Shown piece after piece: positions 1 through 5,567 of a DNA stretch of 5,863 nt. Each line of letters starts with the position of its first letter. Positions within the stretch are counted from its first letter, which is position 1. The stretch is from an uncultured Clostridia bacterium (GTDB lineage Bacteria; Bacillota_A; Clostridia; TANB77; CAG-508): contig CALXJS010000073.1 of NCBI GenBank assembly GCA_944388685.1, positions 1 to 5,863 on the forward strand. Reading direction: 5' to 3'. The position numbers and the translations under genes were made by a program. Below the pieces are notes generated by a model, which saw nothing but the letters and a program-made list of their open reading frames with translations, was not told the origin of the DNA and ran no database searches.

Positions 1-1262
1 TATATGTATTAAAAACAAAAATGGGAAAAGAAAATATCATTGATTTTGATGATTTAAAAGAAAACTTTGAATTGGTATATAAATTGATTAATGATGGAAA
101 AGTATTATCATCAAGCACAATCAAAAATGGTGGTATTGCAGATGCTATCACAAAAAGTTGTATAGGAAATAAGATTGGATTTAAGTTTAATAATACAGAA
201 GATTTATTTACACCACTATATGGTTCATTTGTTTTAGAAGCATCAGAAGATATAGATAATGCAAAATTAGAATTACTAGGAACTACAACAAGTGAGAAAG
301 CAATTGTTGTAAATGAAAATGTTGTATTAGATTTAGAAGAATTAATCAAACTTTGGGAAGAACCATTAGAAAAAGTATTCCCAACAAAAGCAGAACAAAA
401 AGGTGAAGCAAGAAATATTTTAAGTCAAAAAACACCTACCATTACAAGAAAATTACCAATTACAAGACCACACGTCTTCATACCAGTATTCCCAGGAACA
501 AACTGTGAATATGATTCTGCAAAAGCATTTGAAGATGCAGGTGCAAGAGTTGGTACAGTGGTATTTAAGAACTTAAAACCACAAGACATACAAGATTCTA
601 TTGAGCTATTTGCAAAAGAAATAGAAAAAGCGCAAATCATTATGTTCCCAGGAGGATTTAGTGCCGGAGATGAACCAGATGGTTCAGGAAAATTCATTAG
701 TAGTATCTTTAGAAATCCAAAACTAAAAGATTTAATCCATAAACATCTATATGAAAAAGATGGATTAATGTTAGGAATTTGTAATGGATTCCAAGCATTA
801 GTAAAATTAGGATTATTACCATATGGAGAAATTAGAGAAATGGATGATACAATGCCAACTTTAACATTTAATACCATTTCAAGACACCAATCAAAAATGG
901 TTAATACAAAAGTCGTATCAAAAATGTCACCATGGTTTAGTGAAGTAGAACTAGGAGAAGAATTTACAGTTCCAATTTCACACGGAGAAGGTAGATTTAT
1001 TGTTTCAAAAGAATTAGAAGAAGAGCTAATTGCTAATGGACAAATTGCTACACAATATGTTGATTTTAATGGAAATGCAACATATGACATTGACTTTAAC
1101 CCAAATGGTTCAATAGATGCCATTGAAGGTATTACTAGCCCAGATGGTAGAATCTTAGGTAAGATGGGACATTCAGAAAGATGCTATAGAGATATCTTGA
1201 AAAATATGCCAGGTAAGAAGGATCAAAAGATTTTTGAAGCAGGGGTGAACTATTATAGATAA
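1..1262 (+). CDS. purL: Phosphoribosylformylglycinamidine synthase (FGAM synthase), C-terminal part, 5'-truncated by window edge
   Basis: The enzyme converts FGAR, glutamine and ATP to FGAM in the cytosol (fourth step of purine synthesis). The frame is open to the window edge (codons from position 3 read Y-V-L-K-T-K before the ATG at 21), so that ATG is internal and the gene starts upstream. Numbering from it, residues 1-120 are the end of the second AIRS-type C-terminal domain, with a conserved stretch L-S-S-S-T-I-K-N-G-G-I-A-D-A. Residues ~150-413 are a class I glutamine amidotransferase domain beginning PHVFIPVFPGTNCEYD. The glutaminase triad is visible: nucleophile C254 in GICNGFQ, and H384 and E386 in GHSER, 29 residues from the end. 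The glutaminase is fused in one chain, unlike the separate PurQ of Bacillus. Fused PurL of about 1240 residues is known in Clostridia (family knowledge), so about two thirds of the protein is missing here. The stop TAA overlaps the next start by one base (TAATG). Confidence 0.97.
   Translation, partial: YVLKTKMGKENIIDFDDLKENFELVYKLINDGKVLSSSTIKNGGIADAITKSCIGNKIGFKFNNTEDLFTPLYGSFVLEASEDIDNAKLELLGTTTSEKAIVVNENVVLDLEELIKLWEEPLEKVFPTKAEQKGEARNILSQKTPTITRKLPITRPHVFIPVFPGTNCEYDSAKAFEDAGARVGTVVFKNLKPQDIQDSIELFAKEIEKAQIIMFPGGFSAGDEPDGSGKFISSIFRNPKLKDLIHKHLYEKDGLMLGICNGFQALVKLGLLPYGEIREMDDTMPTLTFNTISRHQSKMVNTKVVSKMSPWFSEVELGEEFTVPISHGEGRFIVSKELEEELIANGQIATQYVDFNGNATYDIDFNPNGSIDAIEGITSPDGRILGKMGHSERCYRDILKNMPGKKDQKIFEAGVNYYR
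1241..1246 (+). promoter_or_regulatory. Possible Shine-Dalgarno for the methyltransferase
   Basis: AGGGGT lies inside the end of purL, 15-16 bases before the ATG at 1262. The distance is longer than usual, so coupling with termination of purL at TAATG may matter more than this site. Confidence 0.35.
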
Positions 1263-2032
1263 TGAATAGTCAAGAGAAAATCCAGAGATTTAATGAATTG
1301 CAAGGAAAGTCAAATTTAGAAATGAATGAAAAACAGGAATTCAATCAATTGGCAAAAGAATTTTTAGAAATGACAAGGCAAACATATGATAGAGTAGCAA
1401 CTACCTATTCTGATGTCAATGGGACAAAAATGATAGATTCTTATAGAAATATGTATGATATCTTATTTAAAACAGCTGAGAAAGAATTAAAAAAGCCAAT
1501 AGAGGATATGGAAGTATTAGATGTAGGAACAGGTCCTGGTAGAGATATAAAATTCATGTATAGCAAAGGTGTAAAAAGAGCAGTAGGATTAGACAATTCA
1601 GAAGAATTTATTAAGATATTAAAAGAACTTGAAGAAAAGAGAGAAATTCCAAAAAACAGTTTTGTCAAAGGGGATATGTTAGATATTCCTTTTGACAATG
1701 AGATTTTTGATATTGTTAGGCAAAATGCTTCTTTGTTACATATACCAATCACAATCAAAGGTGAGATGTTAGATAAAGCTATACAAGAAAGTTATCGTGT
1801 TTTAAAAGAAAATGGAATCTTATTTGTTAGTGTAAAAAAAGGAAAAGGGGTTCAATTGATAGACACGAAAGAAGGATTAGGTGCAAGAATCTATCAAATG
1901 CACACAGTAGAAAGTATTACGAAAATTTTGGAAGAACATCATTTTCATATATTAGACATTATAGAAATAGAAGAACAAAGAAAAGACAGCAAGATTGATT
2001 GGATTAATGTCATTGCGAAAAAGTGTAGATAA
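1262..2032 (+). CDS. Class I SAM-dependent methyltransferase, substrate unknown
   Basis: A 256-residue Rossmann-fold methyltransferase. Motif I is VLDVGTGPGRDI (residues 85-96). The acidic ribose-binding residue at the end of strand 2 is D111 in VGLDNS. The adenine-side motif is GDMLDIPF (137-144), and FDIVRQNASLLHIP (149-162) is the post-III region. The family-typical ESYRVLKENGILFVSV lies near 176-191. TYDRVATTYSD (41-51) resembles the entry segment of UbiE/COQ5-like enzymes, but nothing identifies the substrate. Residues 1-40 form a charged, probably helical, N-terminal extension. The start overlaps the purL stop by one base, so translational coupling is likely. An AGGGG lies 16 bases upstream, which is rather far; M21 (1322) is a possible alternative start. 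It is placed inside a purine operon, but no purine step needs a SAM methyltransferase, so its role is open. Confidence 0.86.
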   Translation: MNSQEKIQRFNELQGKSNLEMNEKQEFNQLAKEFLEMTRQTYDRVATTYSDVNGTKMIDSYRNMYDILFKTAEKELKKPIEDMEVLDVGTGPGRDIKFMYSKGVKRAVGLDNSEEFIKILKELEEKREIPKNSFVKGDMLDIPFDNEIFDIVRQNASLLHIPITIKGEMLDKAIQESYRVLKENGILFVSVKKGKGVQLIDTKEGLGARIYQMHTVESITKILEEHHFHILDIIEIEEQRKDSKIDWINVIAKKCR

Positions 2033-2107
2033 AGATTCAATAGAAATGTCAAAATATAGTGTTTGAAAATAAGCACGGGTGACTAAGAACTATAATTAAC
2101 ATAAAAA

Positions 2108-2147
2108 TGTCCCAAACAGAAACGTCCCCAAAAGGACAAAAGGGACA
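2108..2147 (+). repeat. REP-like nested palindrome between the methyltransferase gene and purB
   Basis: The outer arms TGTCCC (2108-2113) and GGGACA (2142-2147) are perfect inverted repeats. Inside them GTCC (2124-2127) and GGAC (2134-2137) form a second stem with a 6-base loop. The G/C-rich runs stand out in an AT-rich spacer. The layout (GGGAC/GTCCC arms with AAAC-type spacers) resembles short palindromic repeats that I recall being dispersed in Bacillota genomes and linked to Y1 (REP-associated) transposases; that is memory, not a search. On the plus strand no T-run follows, so it is a poor terminator for the operon. On the minus strand a TTTTT follows it, but no minus-strand gene is seen. 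Confidence 0.5.
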
Positions 2148-2155
2148 AATAAAAA

Positions 2156-2161
2156 GAAAGG
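2156..2161 (+). promoter_or_regulatory. Shine-Dalgarno that decides the purB start
   Basis: GAAAGG directly abuts the first in-frame ATG (2162), leaving no spacer. It stands 9 bases before the second ATG (2171), a normal distance. This favours initiation at 2171. Confidence 0.6.
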
Positions 2162-2170
2162 ATGGAAAAA

Positions 2171-3607
2171 ATGGAAAACAATAATATATATAAAACACCA
2201 CTTTCTGGTAGATATGCCAGCCCAGAAATGAATAGAATATGGTCAAACAATGAAAAATATTCAACATGGAGAAAGTTATGGGTAGCATTAGCAGAAACAG
2301 AAAAAGAATTAGGAATTGATATAACAGATGAACAAATTGAAGAAATGAAGAAAAATGTAGATAATATTGATTATGATATTGTTGCCAAAAGAGAAAAAGA
2401 ATGTAGACATGATGTTATGGCACATGTATATGAATTTGGATTAAAATGTCCAAAAGCAAAACCAATTATCCATTTAGGAGCAACTTCATGTTATGTAACA
2501 GATAATACAGATGTTATTTTAATGTCTAAAGCATTAAAACTAATCAAAGAAAAATTAATTATTGTTATCAAAAACTTAAAAGCATTTGCTTTAAAAAATA
2601 AAGATGTAACTTGTTTAGGATATACCCATTTCCAACCAGCACAATTAACAACTGTTGGAAAAAGAGCAACTTTATGGATGCAAGATTTATTAGAAGATTT
2701 AGAAGAATTAGAATTTGTTGAAAGCCATATGAAATTATTAGGTTGTAAAGGAACAACAGGAACACAAGAAAGCTTTATGAAATTATTTAAAGATGAGACA
2801 AAAGTAAGACAAATTGATGGAAAAATTGCTGAAAAAATGGGATTTGAAAAAGTATATAATGTATCAGGACAAACTTATACAAGAAAATTAGATTCAAGAG
2901 TTTTAAACTTACTAGCAGAAATTGCACAAAGTTGTTCTAAATTTGCAAATGATATGCGTTTATTACAACATGAAAAAGAATTAGAAGAACCATTTGAAAA
3001 AGGACAAATTGGTTCATCAGCTATGGCATATAAAAGAAATCCTATGAGAAGTGAAAGAATTAATTCTTTATCAAGACATGTTATGACATTAGCAATGGAT
3101 CCAAGTATCACATCTGCAACACAATGGCTAGAAAGAACATTAGATGACTCAGCAAATAAAAGAATTTGTGTACCAGAAAGCTTTTTAGCAGTAGACGCGA
3201 TTTTAATTCTTTATGCTAATATTTCAAGCGATATTGTGGTATATAAAAATGTTATAAAAACAAATATGATGCAAGAATTACCATTTATGGGAACAGAAGA
3301 AATTTTAATGAATGCTGTTCTAAAAGGTGGAGATAGACAAGAATTACATGAAAAAATTAGAGTATATTCTATGGAAGCTGGAAAACAAGTAAAAGAATAT
3401 GGAAAACCAAATGATTTAGTACAAAGAATTGCAGCAGATGAAACATTTGGATTAACAGAAGAAGAAATCTTACATATCTTAAATCCAGACCATTTATGTG
3501 GAAGAGCAGTTAGCCAAGTAGAAGACTTTATGAATGAAAGAGTGAATCCAGTATTAGAAAAATATAAAGATTTAGGACAAGATGCTACAATTGAGGTAAA
3601 TGTTTAG
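2171..3607 (+). CDS. purB: Adenylosuccinate lyase (long, eukaryote-like class)
   Basis: This cytosolic lyase releases fumarate twice: SAICAR to AICAR, and adenylosuccinate to AMP. It is a fumarase/aspartase-superfamily protein of 478 residues from this start (481 from the ATG at 2162, which the Shine-Dalgarno abuts). Counting from 2171, the catalytic-loop signature GSSAMAYKRNPMRSER has its catalytic serine at S283. The catalytic histidines are H153 in GYTHFQPAQ and H80 in RHDVMAHV. The intervals equal those in human ADSL (H86, H159, S289), and long stretches such as IIHLGATSCYV, QLTTVGKR and LERTLDDSANKRIC match the human protein as I recall it. This is the ~480-residue class rather than the ~430-residue Bacillus type. 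The residue after M in the signature is A where human has P; the general family pattern tolerates this. It is followed after 14 bases by the HAD gene. Confidence 0.98.
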   Translation: MENNNIYKTPLSGRYASPEMNRIWSNNEKYSTWRKLWVALAETEKELGIDITDEQIEEMKKNVDNIDYDIVAKREKECRHDVMAHVYEFGLKCPKAKPIIHLGATSCYVTDNTDVILMSKALKLIKEKLIIVIKNLKAFALKNKDVTCLGYTHFQPAQLTTVGKRATLWMQDLLEDLEELEFVESHMKLLGCKGTTGTQESFMKLFKDETKVRQIDGKIAEKMGFEKVYNVSGQTYTRKLDSRVLNLLAEIAQSCSKFANDMRLLQHEKELEEPFEKGQIGSSAMAYKRNPMRSERINSLSRHVMTLAMDPSITSATQWLERTLDDSANKRICVPESFLAVDAILILYANISSDIVVYKNVIKTNMMQELPFMGTEEILMNAVLKGGDRQELHEKIRVYSMEAGKQVKEYGKPNDLVQRIAADETFGLTEEEILHILNPDHLCGRAVSQVEDFMNERVNPVLEKYKDLGQDATIEVNV

Positions 3608-3613
3608 AAAGGA
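3608..3613 (+). promoter_or_regulatory. Shine-Dalgarno of the HAD gene
   Basis: AAAGGA immediately follows the purB stop TAG and sits 8 bases before the ATG at 3622. It supports this start. Confidence 0.7.
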
Positions 3614-3621
3614 TATAAGCA

Positions 3622-4260
3622 ATGATTAAAAATATAATATTTGATATGTCTGAAGTTATAATATCAGGATATCATGGGGTTGAAAAATTATTAGAACAAC
3701 AATATGCAATTCCAGAAGAAGAATTTGAAAGACAAAGATTATCTAAAAATGAAGTCTTTTTAGAACTGATGAGAGGAAATTTAAGTGAAGAAGAATATAT
3801 GAAAGAATTATTGCAGGGAACAAACTGGAATATTTCTATAGACCAACTAAAGACAGCTATTCGTTCAAATTTAAATAGACCAGTTCCAGGAACAATGAAG
3901 ATTGTTGGAGAATTAAAAAGAAACTATCAATTAATATTATTATCAGATTATGTAAGAGAATGGATGGAATATATCGAAACAAGAAATGAGGACTTAAGAA
4001 TTTTTGATAAAAAAATATTTTCTTACGATATAGGAACAACAAAATCAGAAGTACAAACTTTTGAAACGGTATTAGAACAAACGGAAATTGTAGCAGACGA
4101 AACATTATTTATAGATGACTATGAGAAAAATATAAAAAATGCAGAAAAAGTAGGAATTCATGGAATTGTATTTGAAAATGCAGAACAATTAAGAAAAACA
4201 TTATCTTCTGAGTATAATCTATTACAAGTAGAAAATGAGTATAGTGGAGAAAATAGATAA
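3622..4260 (+). CDS. HAD-superfamily hydrolase-like protein (subfamily IA-like), second motif-I aspartate absent
   Basis: The protein has 212 residues with the ordered HAD motifs. Motif I is IIFDMSEVI with the nucleophile D8, and a helical cap covers roughly 15-85. Motif II is LILLSDY with S108. The motif III lysine is probably K141 in GTTKSEVQTFETVLEQ. Motif IV is TLFIDDYEKNIKNAEKVGIH, with D165 and D166 as Mg-binding candidates. Position D+2 of motif I, usually the general acid/base aspartate of HAD phosphatases, is S10. Related proteins such as E. coli YihX have a glycine there (FDLGNV), so phosphatase activity is possible but not assured, and no substrate can be named. It is probably cytosolic, with no signal peptide or membrane segment. 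The gene lies 14 bases after purB and is presumably co-transcribed. Its last codons and stop, encoding NEYSGENR, are echoed at the end of the second membrane gene (NKYKGEDR) within a direct repeat. Confidence 0.87.
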   Translation: MIKNIIFDMSEVIISGYHGVEKLLEQQYAIPEEEFERQRLSKNEVFLELMRGNLSEEEYMKELLQGTNWNISIDQLKTAIRSNLNRPVPGTMKIVGELKRNYQLILLSDYVREWMEYIETRNEDLRIFDKKIFSYDIGTTKSEVQTFETVLEQTEIVADETLFIDDYEKNIKNAEKVGIHGIVFENAEQLRKTLSSEYNLLQVENEYSGENR

Positions 4261-4282
4261 TAAAAAATATCTATTACTAGGA
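4231..4282 (+). repeat. Direct repeat, left copy: end of HAD gene plus decayed copy of the purD start
   Basis: Positions 4231-4260 align without gaps to 5514-5543, with about 23 of 30 bases identical. Positions 4262-4282 match 5547-5567 at 20 of 21 bases. In the right copy these last 21 bases are purD codons 2-8 (K-K-C-L-L-L-G). In the left copy the ATG is reduced to a single T, so no start remains, but K-K-Y-L-L-L-G can still be read. A weaker resemblance (AGAAACAGT here, AGAAGCAGT in purD) may extend it to about 4300. The rest of 4283-4332 shows nothing recognisable. Confidence 0.75.
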
Positions 4283-4332
4283 TACATTTAGAAACAGTTT
4301 TAAAGGTTGGCAGGTTTAATAGTACAATAATA

Positions 4333-4340
4333 AAAGGGGA
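4333..4340 (+). promoter_or_regulatory. Shine-Dalgarno of the first membrane gene
   Basis: AAAGGGGA ends 5 bases before the ATG at 4346. Nearly the same leader (a G-run, then ATAAT, then ATGGA) precedes the second paralogue, so the ribosome-binding site was duplicated with the gene. Confidence 0.7.
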
Positions 4341-4345
4341 TAATC

Positions 4346-4909
4346 ATGGAAAATGAAAATAAGAAATATATAAAACACATATTATTTGCTATATCCTTAT
4401 TACCATATGCTATTTTACTATATATGTGTATATGTTATGCTGTTGGGGGATATAGAACTCCTGGGGAGGAAGAAATTATATATGGATTTCAAGCAATTGG
4501 CAGTTTGCTTAACAATGTCTTTTTTATGTGGTTTATAACATTTGCAACACTTCCTTATAGTTTGCCAATCGTTTTGATAATTTGTCTATGGATTGGTTAC
4601 CAAATATATTATCTTATTACCTTTAAAAAAAGTGAAAGTGAAACTGAAACTGAAAATAAAAATACTGTTAAAAATGAAAATACTGTTAAAAATACAAATT
4701 TTAGAAAATTATTATTCTATATGGCTATCATTGGTTGGTGTTTATGTTTTGCACAAGGTATACCTATATTTTTCTCGAATATCATGACTGGAAAACGGAA
4801 TATTAGGGTCATTAGAATTTACATTAAACTGGTATGTATCTGCATTTATGATTATCCCAATATTGCCAATTTCATTAATATATATTGTTATTTATGTCAT
4901 TGTAAATAA
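4346..4909 (+). CDS. Small multi-pass membrane protein, paralogue 1 (C-terminal segment out of frame)
   Basis: Unrecognised family. The frame as it stands gives 187 residues. It has a short basic N-terminus (MENENKKYIK), a membrane segment at about 11-33, and a long or double one at about 57-92 ending in LWIGYQIYYLITF. A charged, repetitive, probably cytosolic linker lies at 94-118, and a third segment at about 120-143. Homology to the downstream paralogue is continuous to about residue 143 (GIPIFF against GIYAFF) and stops in this frame near T148-R151. The remaining ~36 residues, rich in cysteine and tyrosine, look like out-of-frame translation. The true C-terminus is probably the +1-frame segment 4788-4922, giving 191 residues and four or five membrane segments after one +1 shift. 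The in-frame CGG at 4796 is a codon used in frame nowhere else in the window except at the aligned site of the paralogue. The role is unknown; its position before purD suggests co-expression with purine genes. Confidence 0.6.
   Translation: MENENKKYIKHILFAISLLPYAILLYMCICYAVGGYRTPGEEEIIYGFQAIGSLLNNVFFMWFITFATLPYSLPIVLIICLWIGYQIYYLITFKKSESETETENKNTVKNENTVKNTNFRKLLFYMAIIGWCLCFAQGIPIFFSNIMTGKRNIRVIRIYIKLVCICIYDYPNIANFINIYCYLCHCK
4630..4693 (+). repeat. Short tandem repeats in the linker of membrane paralogue 1
   Basis: Alternating GTGAAA/CTGAAA hexamers (about 4632-4655) encode S-E-S-E-T-E-T-E. They are followed by an 18-base unit repeated twice (4658-4675 and 4676-4693, 17 of 18 bases identical) that encodes K/E-N-T-V-K-N. 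All units are multiples of three, so the frame is kept. The second paralogue lacks these repeats in its linker. Confidence 0.8.
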
Positions 4910-4922
4910 AAAAGGGGGATAA
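4788..4922 (+). other. +1-frame C-terminal segment of membrane paralogue 1
   Basis: This frame opens directly after a TGA (4785-4787) and runs to TAA at 4920-4922, 44 codons. It reads LENGILGSLEFT and then a hydrophobic helix containing IIPILPISLIYIVIYVI, ending NKKGG. It matches the tail of paralogue 2 in its own +1 frame (LEDG...IIPILPISLLYIIIYVI...NK). No ATG occurs before 4848, which is already inside the helix, and no ribosome-binding site precedes CTG 4788. Independent initiation is therefore unlikely, and a frameshift from the 4346 frame is the simplest way to make it. Confidence 0.65.
4911..4918 (+). promoter_or_regulatory. Shine-Dalgarno of the second membrane gene
   Basis: AAAGGGGG lies 3 bases before the first ATG (4922) and 6 bases before the second (4925). 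The 6-base gap equals that of paralogue 1, and the second ATG is the one that aligns with the paralogue 1 start, so 4925 is preferred. Confidence 0.65.
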
Positions 4923-4924
4923 TG

Positions 4925-5371
4925 ATGGAGAATCAAACCAAAAAATATATAAAAAATATATTATTAGGTATCGCATTATTACCATATATTATTATAATTA
5001 TTATGTGTATATATTATGCCATAATTGGATATGGTTACAATTTAGGAAATACTGCGTATGGATTTATAGCAATTGGCAATTTTTTAGGAGATGTCTTTGG
5101 AATTATACTAAATTTATGGTTGGATAATCCTATTATATCAATACCTATAACTATTTTATGGATTGGCTACCAGATATATTATTTTATTACTTTTGAAAGA
5201 AAGAAAAAAGAAAATAAAATGATGTTAAAAGAGAATACTAAAAATACCTCAAAAAATGTAAATTTAAAAAAGATAGTATTTTACATTTCTGTAGGATGCT
5301 GGTTCCTATATTTTGCATCAGGCATATATGCATTTTTCTTTGGTTCTTCGGTTGGAGGACGGGTTATTTAA
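4925..5371 (+). CDS. Small multi-pass membrane protein, paralogue 2 (C-terminal segment out of frame)
   Basis: Unrecognised family, clearly paralogous to the preceding gene. Shared stretches are KKYIK, ISLLPY/IALLPY, MCI-YA, YGF-AIG, LWIGYQIYY-ITF and FY---WxLxFAxGI. The frame gives 148 residues from 4925 (149 from 4922). Membrane segments lie at about 11-34, 54-90 (long or double) and 115-139, with a lysine-rich linker near 91-113. The frame ends abruptly at TAA 5369-5371 just after FFFGSSVGGRVI. The last membrane segment seen in this family continues in the +1 frame to 5543. A single +1 shift before 5369 would give 205 residues ending KGEDR. Start 4925 is chosen by alignment and Shine-Dalgarno spacing. 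The gene is either a frameshifted pseudogene or one needing programmed frameshifting. Function unknown. Confidence 0.6.
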   Translation: MENQTKKYIKNILLGIALLPYIIIIIMCIYYAIIGYGYNLGNTAYGFIAIGNFLGDVFGIILNLWLDNPIISIPITILWIGYQIYYFITFERKKKENKMMLKENTKNTSKNVNLKKIVFYISVGCWFLYFASGIYAFFFGSSVGGRVI

Positions 5372-5398
5372 CCCAGTGATGGAATATGATATGGGTGC

Positions 5399-5428
5399 AT
5401 TAATAGATACATTAATAGATACATTAAT
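5399..5428 (+). repeat. 12-base tandem repeat in the paralogue 2 tail
   Basis: ATTAATAGATAC occurs twice (5399-5410, 5411-5422), followed by a partial ATTAAT. In the +1 tail frame it encodes L-I-D-T twice. The unit is a multiple of three, so it preserves that frame. Paralogue 1 lacks it. Confidence 0.8.
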
Positions 5429-5513
5429 TTGGAATTTAATTGCATTTTCAATTATACCAATATTACCAATCTCATTATTATATATTATAATTTATGTAAT
5501 AATGAATAAAAGA

Positions 5514-5567
5514 AAAAATAAATATAAAGGAGAGGATAGATAAATGAAAAAATGTCTATTACTAGGA
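5514..5567 (+). repeat. Direct repeat, right copy: end of membrane gene 2 plus intact purD start
   Basis: Counterpart of 4231-4282. Here the TAA of the membrane tail (5541-5543) is directly followed by the purD ATG (5544), with codons 2-8 of purD forming the best-conserved 21 bases. The segment before the stop encodes KNKYKGEDR, echoing the HAD terminus NEYSGENR in the same frame relation to its stop. Confidence 0.75.
5526..5535 (+). promoter_or_regulatory. Shine-Dalgarno of purD
   Basis: AAAGGAGAGG lies inside the paralogue 2 tail, 8-11 bases before the ATG at 5544 depending on which part pairs. It is strong and well placed. A weakened version (GTGGAGAAAA) remains in the left repeat copy. 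Confidence 0.75.

Larger units (their letters stand above)
5352..5543 (+). other. +1-frame C-terminal segment of membrane paralogue 2
   Basis: From TTG 5352 the frame reads LEDGLFNPVMEYDMG, then LIDT repeats, then a hydrophobic helix with IIPILPISLLYIIIYVI and a basic tail NKRKNKYKGEDR, ending TAA 5541-5543. The frame is open from 5295, but similarity to paralogue 1 in this frame begins at 5352. Over 21 aligned codons (5451-5513 against 4851-4913), 12 are identical, 5 differ synonymously and 4 differ conservatively (I/L, V/I, V/M, K/R). This is the pattern of a translated frame. In-frame ATGs exist (5328, 5379), but no good ribosome-binding site precedes them. The terminal NKYKGEDR goes beyond the paralogue 1 end and resembles the end of the HAD protein. 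Confidence 0.65.

Noticed and set aside
425..1123. Long minus-strand open frame opposite purL
   Set aside because: It lies wholly opposite the well-conserved glutaminase domain of purL, shows no recognisable motif or ribosome-binding site, and is expected by chance opposite AT-rich coding sequence.
2055..2094. Inverted repeat TATAGT/ACTATA, considered as a riboswitch or attenuator stem for purB
   Set aside because: Only six AT-rich pairs enclose a large loop; no purine riboswitch core or T-run was found.
2063..2096. Possible internal promoter before purB (TTGAAA at 2063, TATAAT at 2091)
   Set aside because: The -10 is perfect, but the spacer is 22 bases and no -35 is found at 17. TATAAT-like hexamers are common at this base composition.
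4593..4787. 64-residue open frame inside membrane gene 1
   Set aside because: It overlaps the conserved frame of the membrane protein, is lysine/leucine-rich low complexity, and has no counterpart in the paralogue.
4763..4790. Slippage at the shared TTTTTCT run as the frameshift site
   Set aside because: In copy 1 a +1 shift there would meet TGA at 4785-4787, so the shift in that copy must happen after it; the run alone cannot serve both copies.
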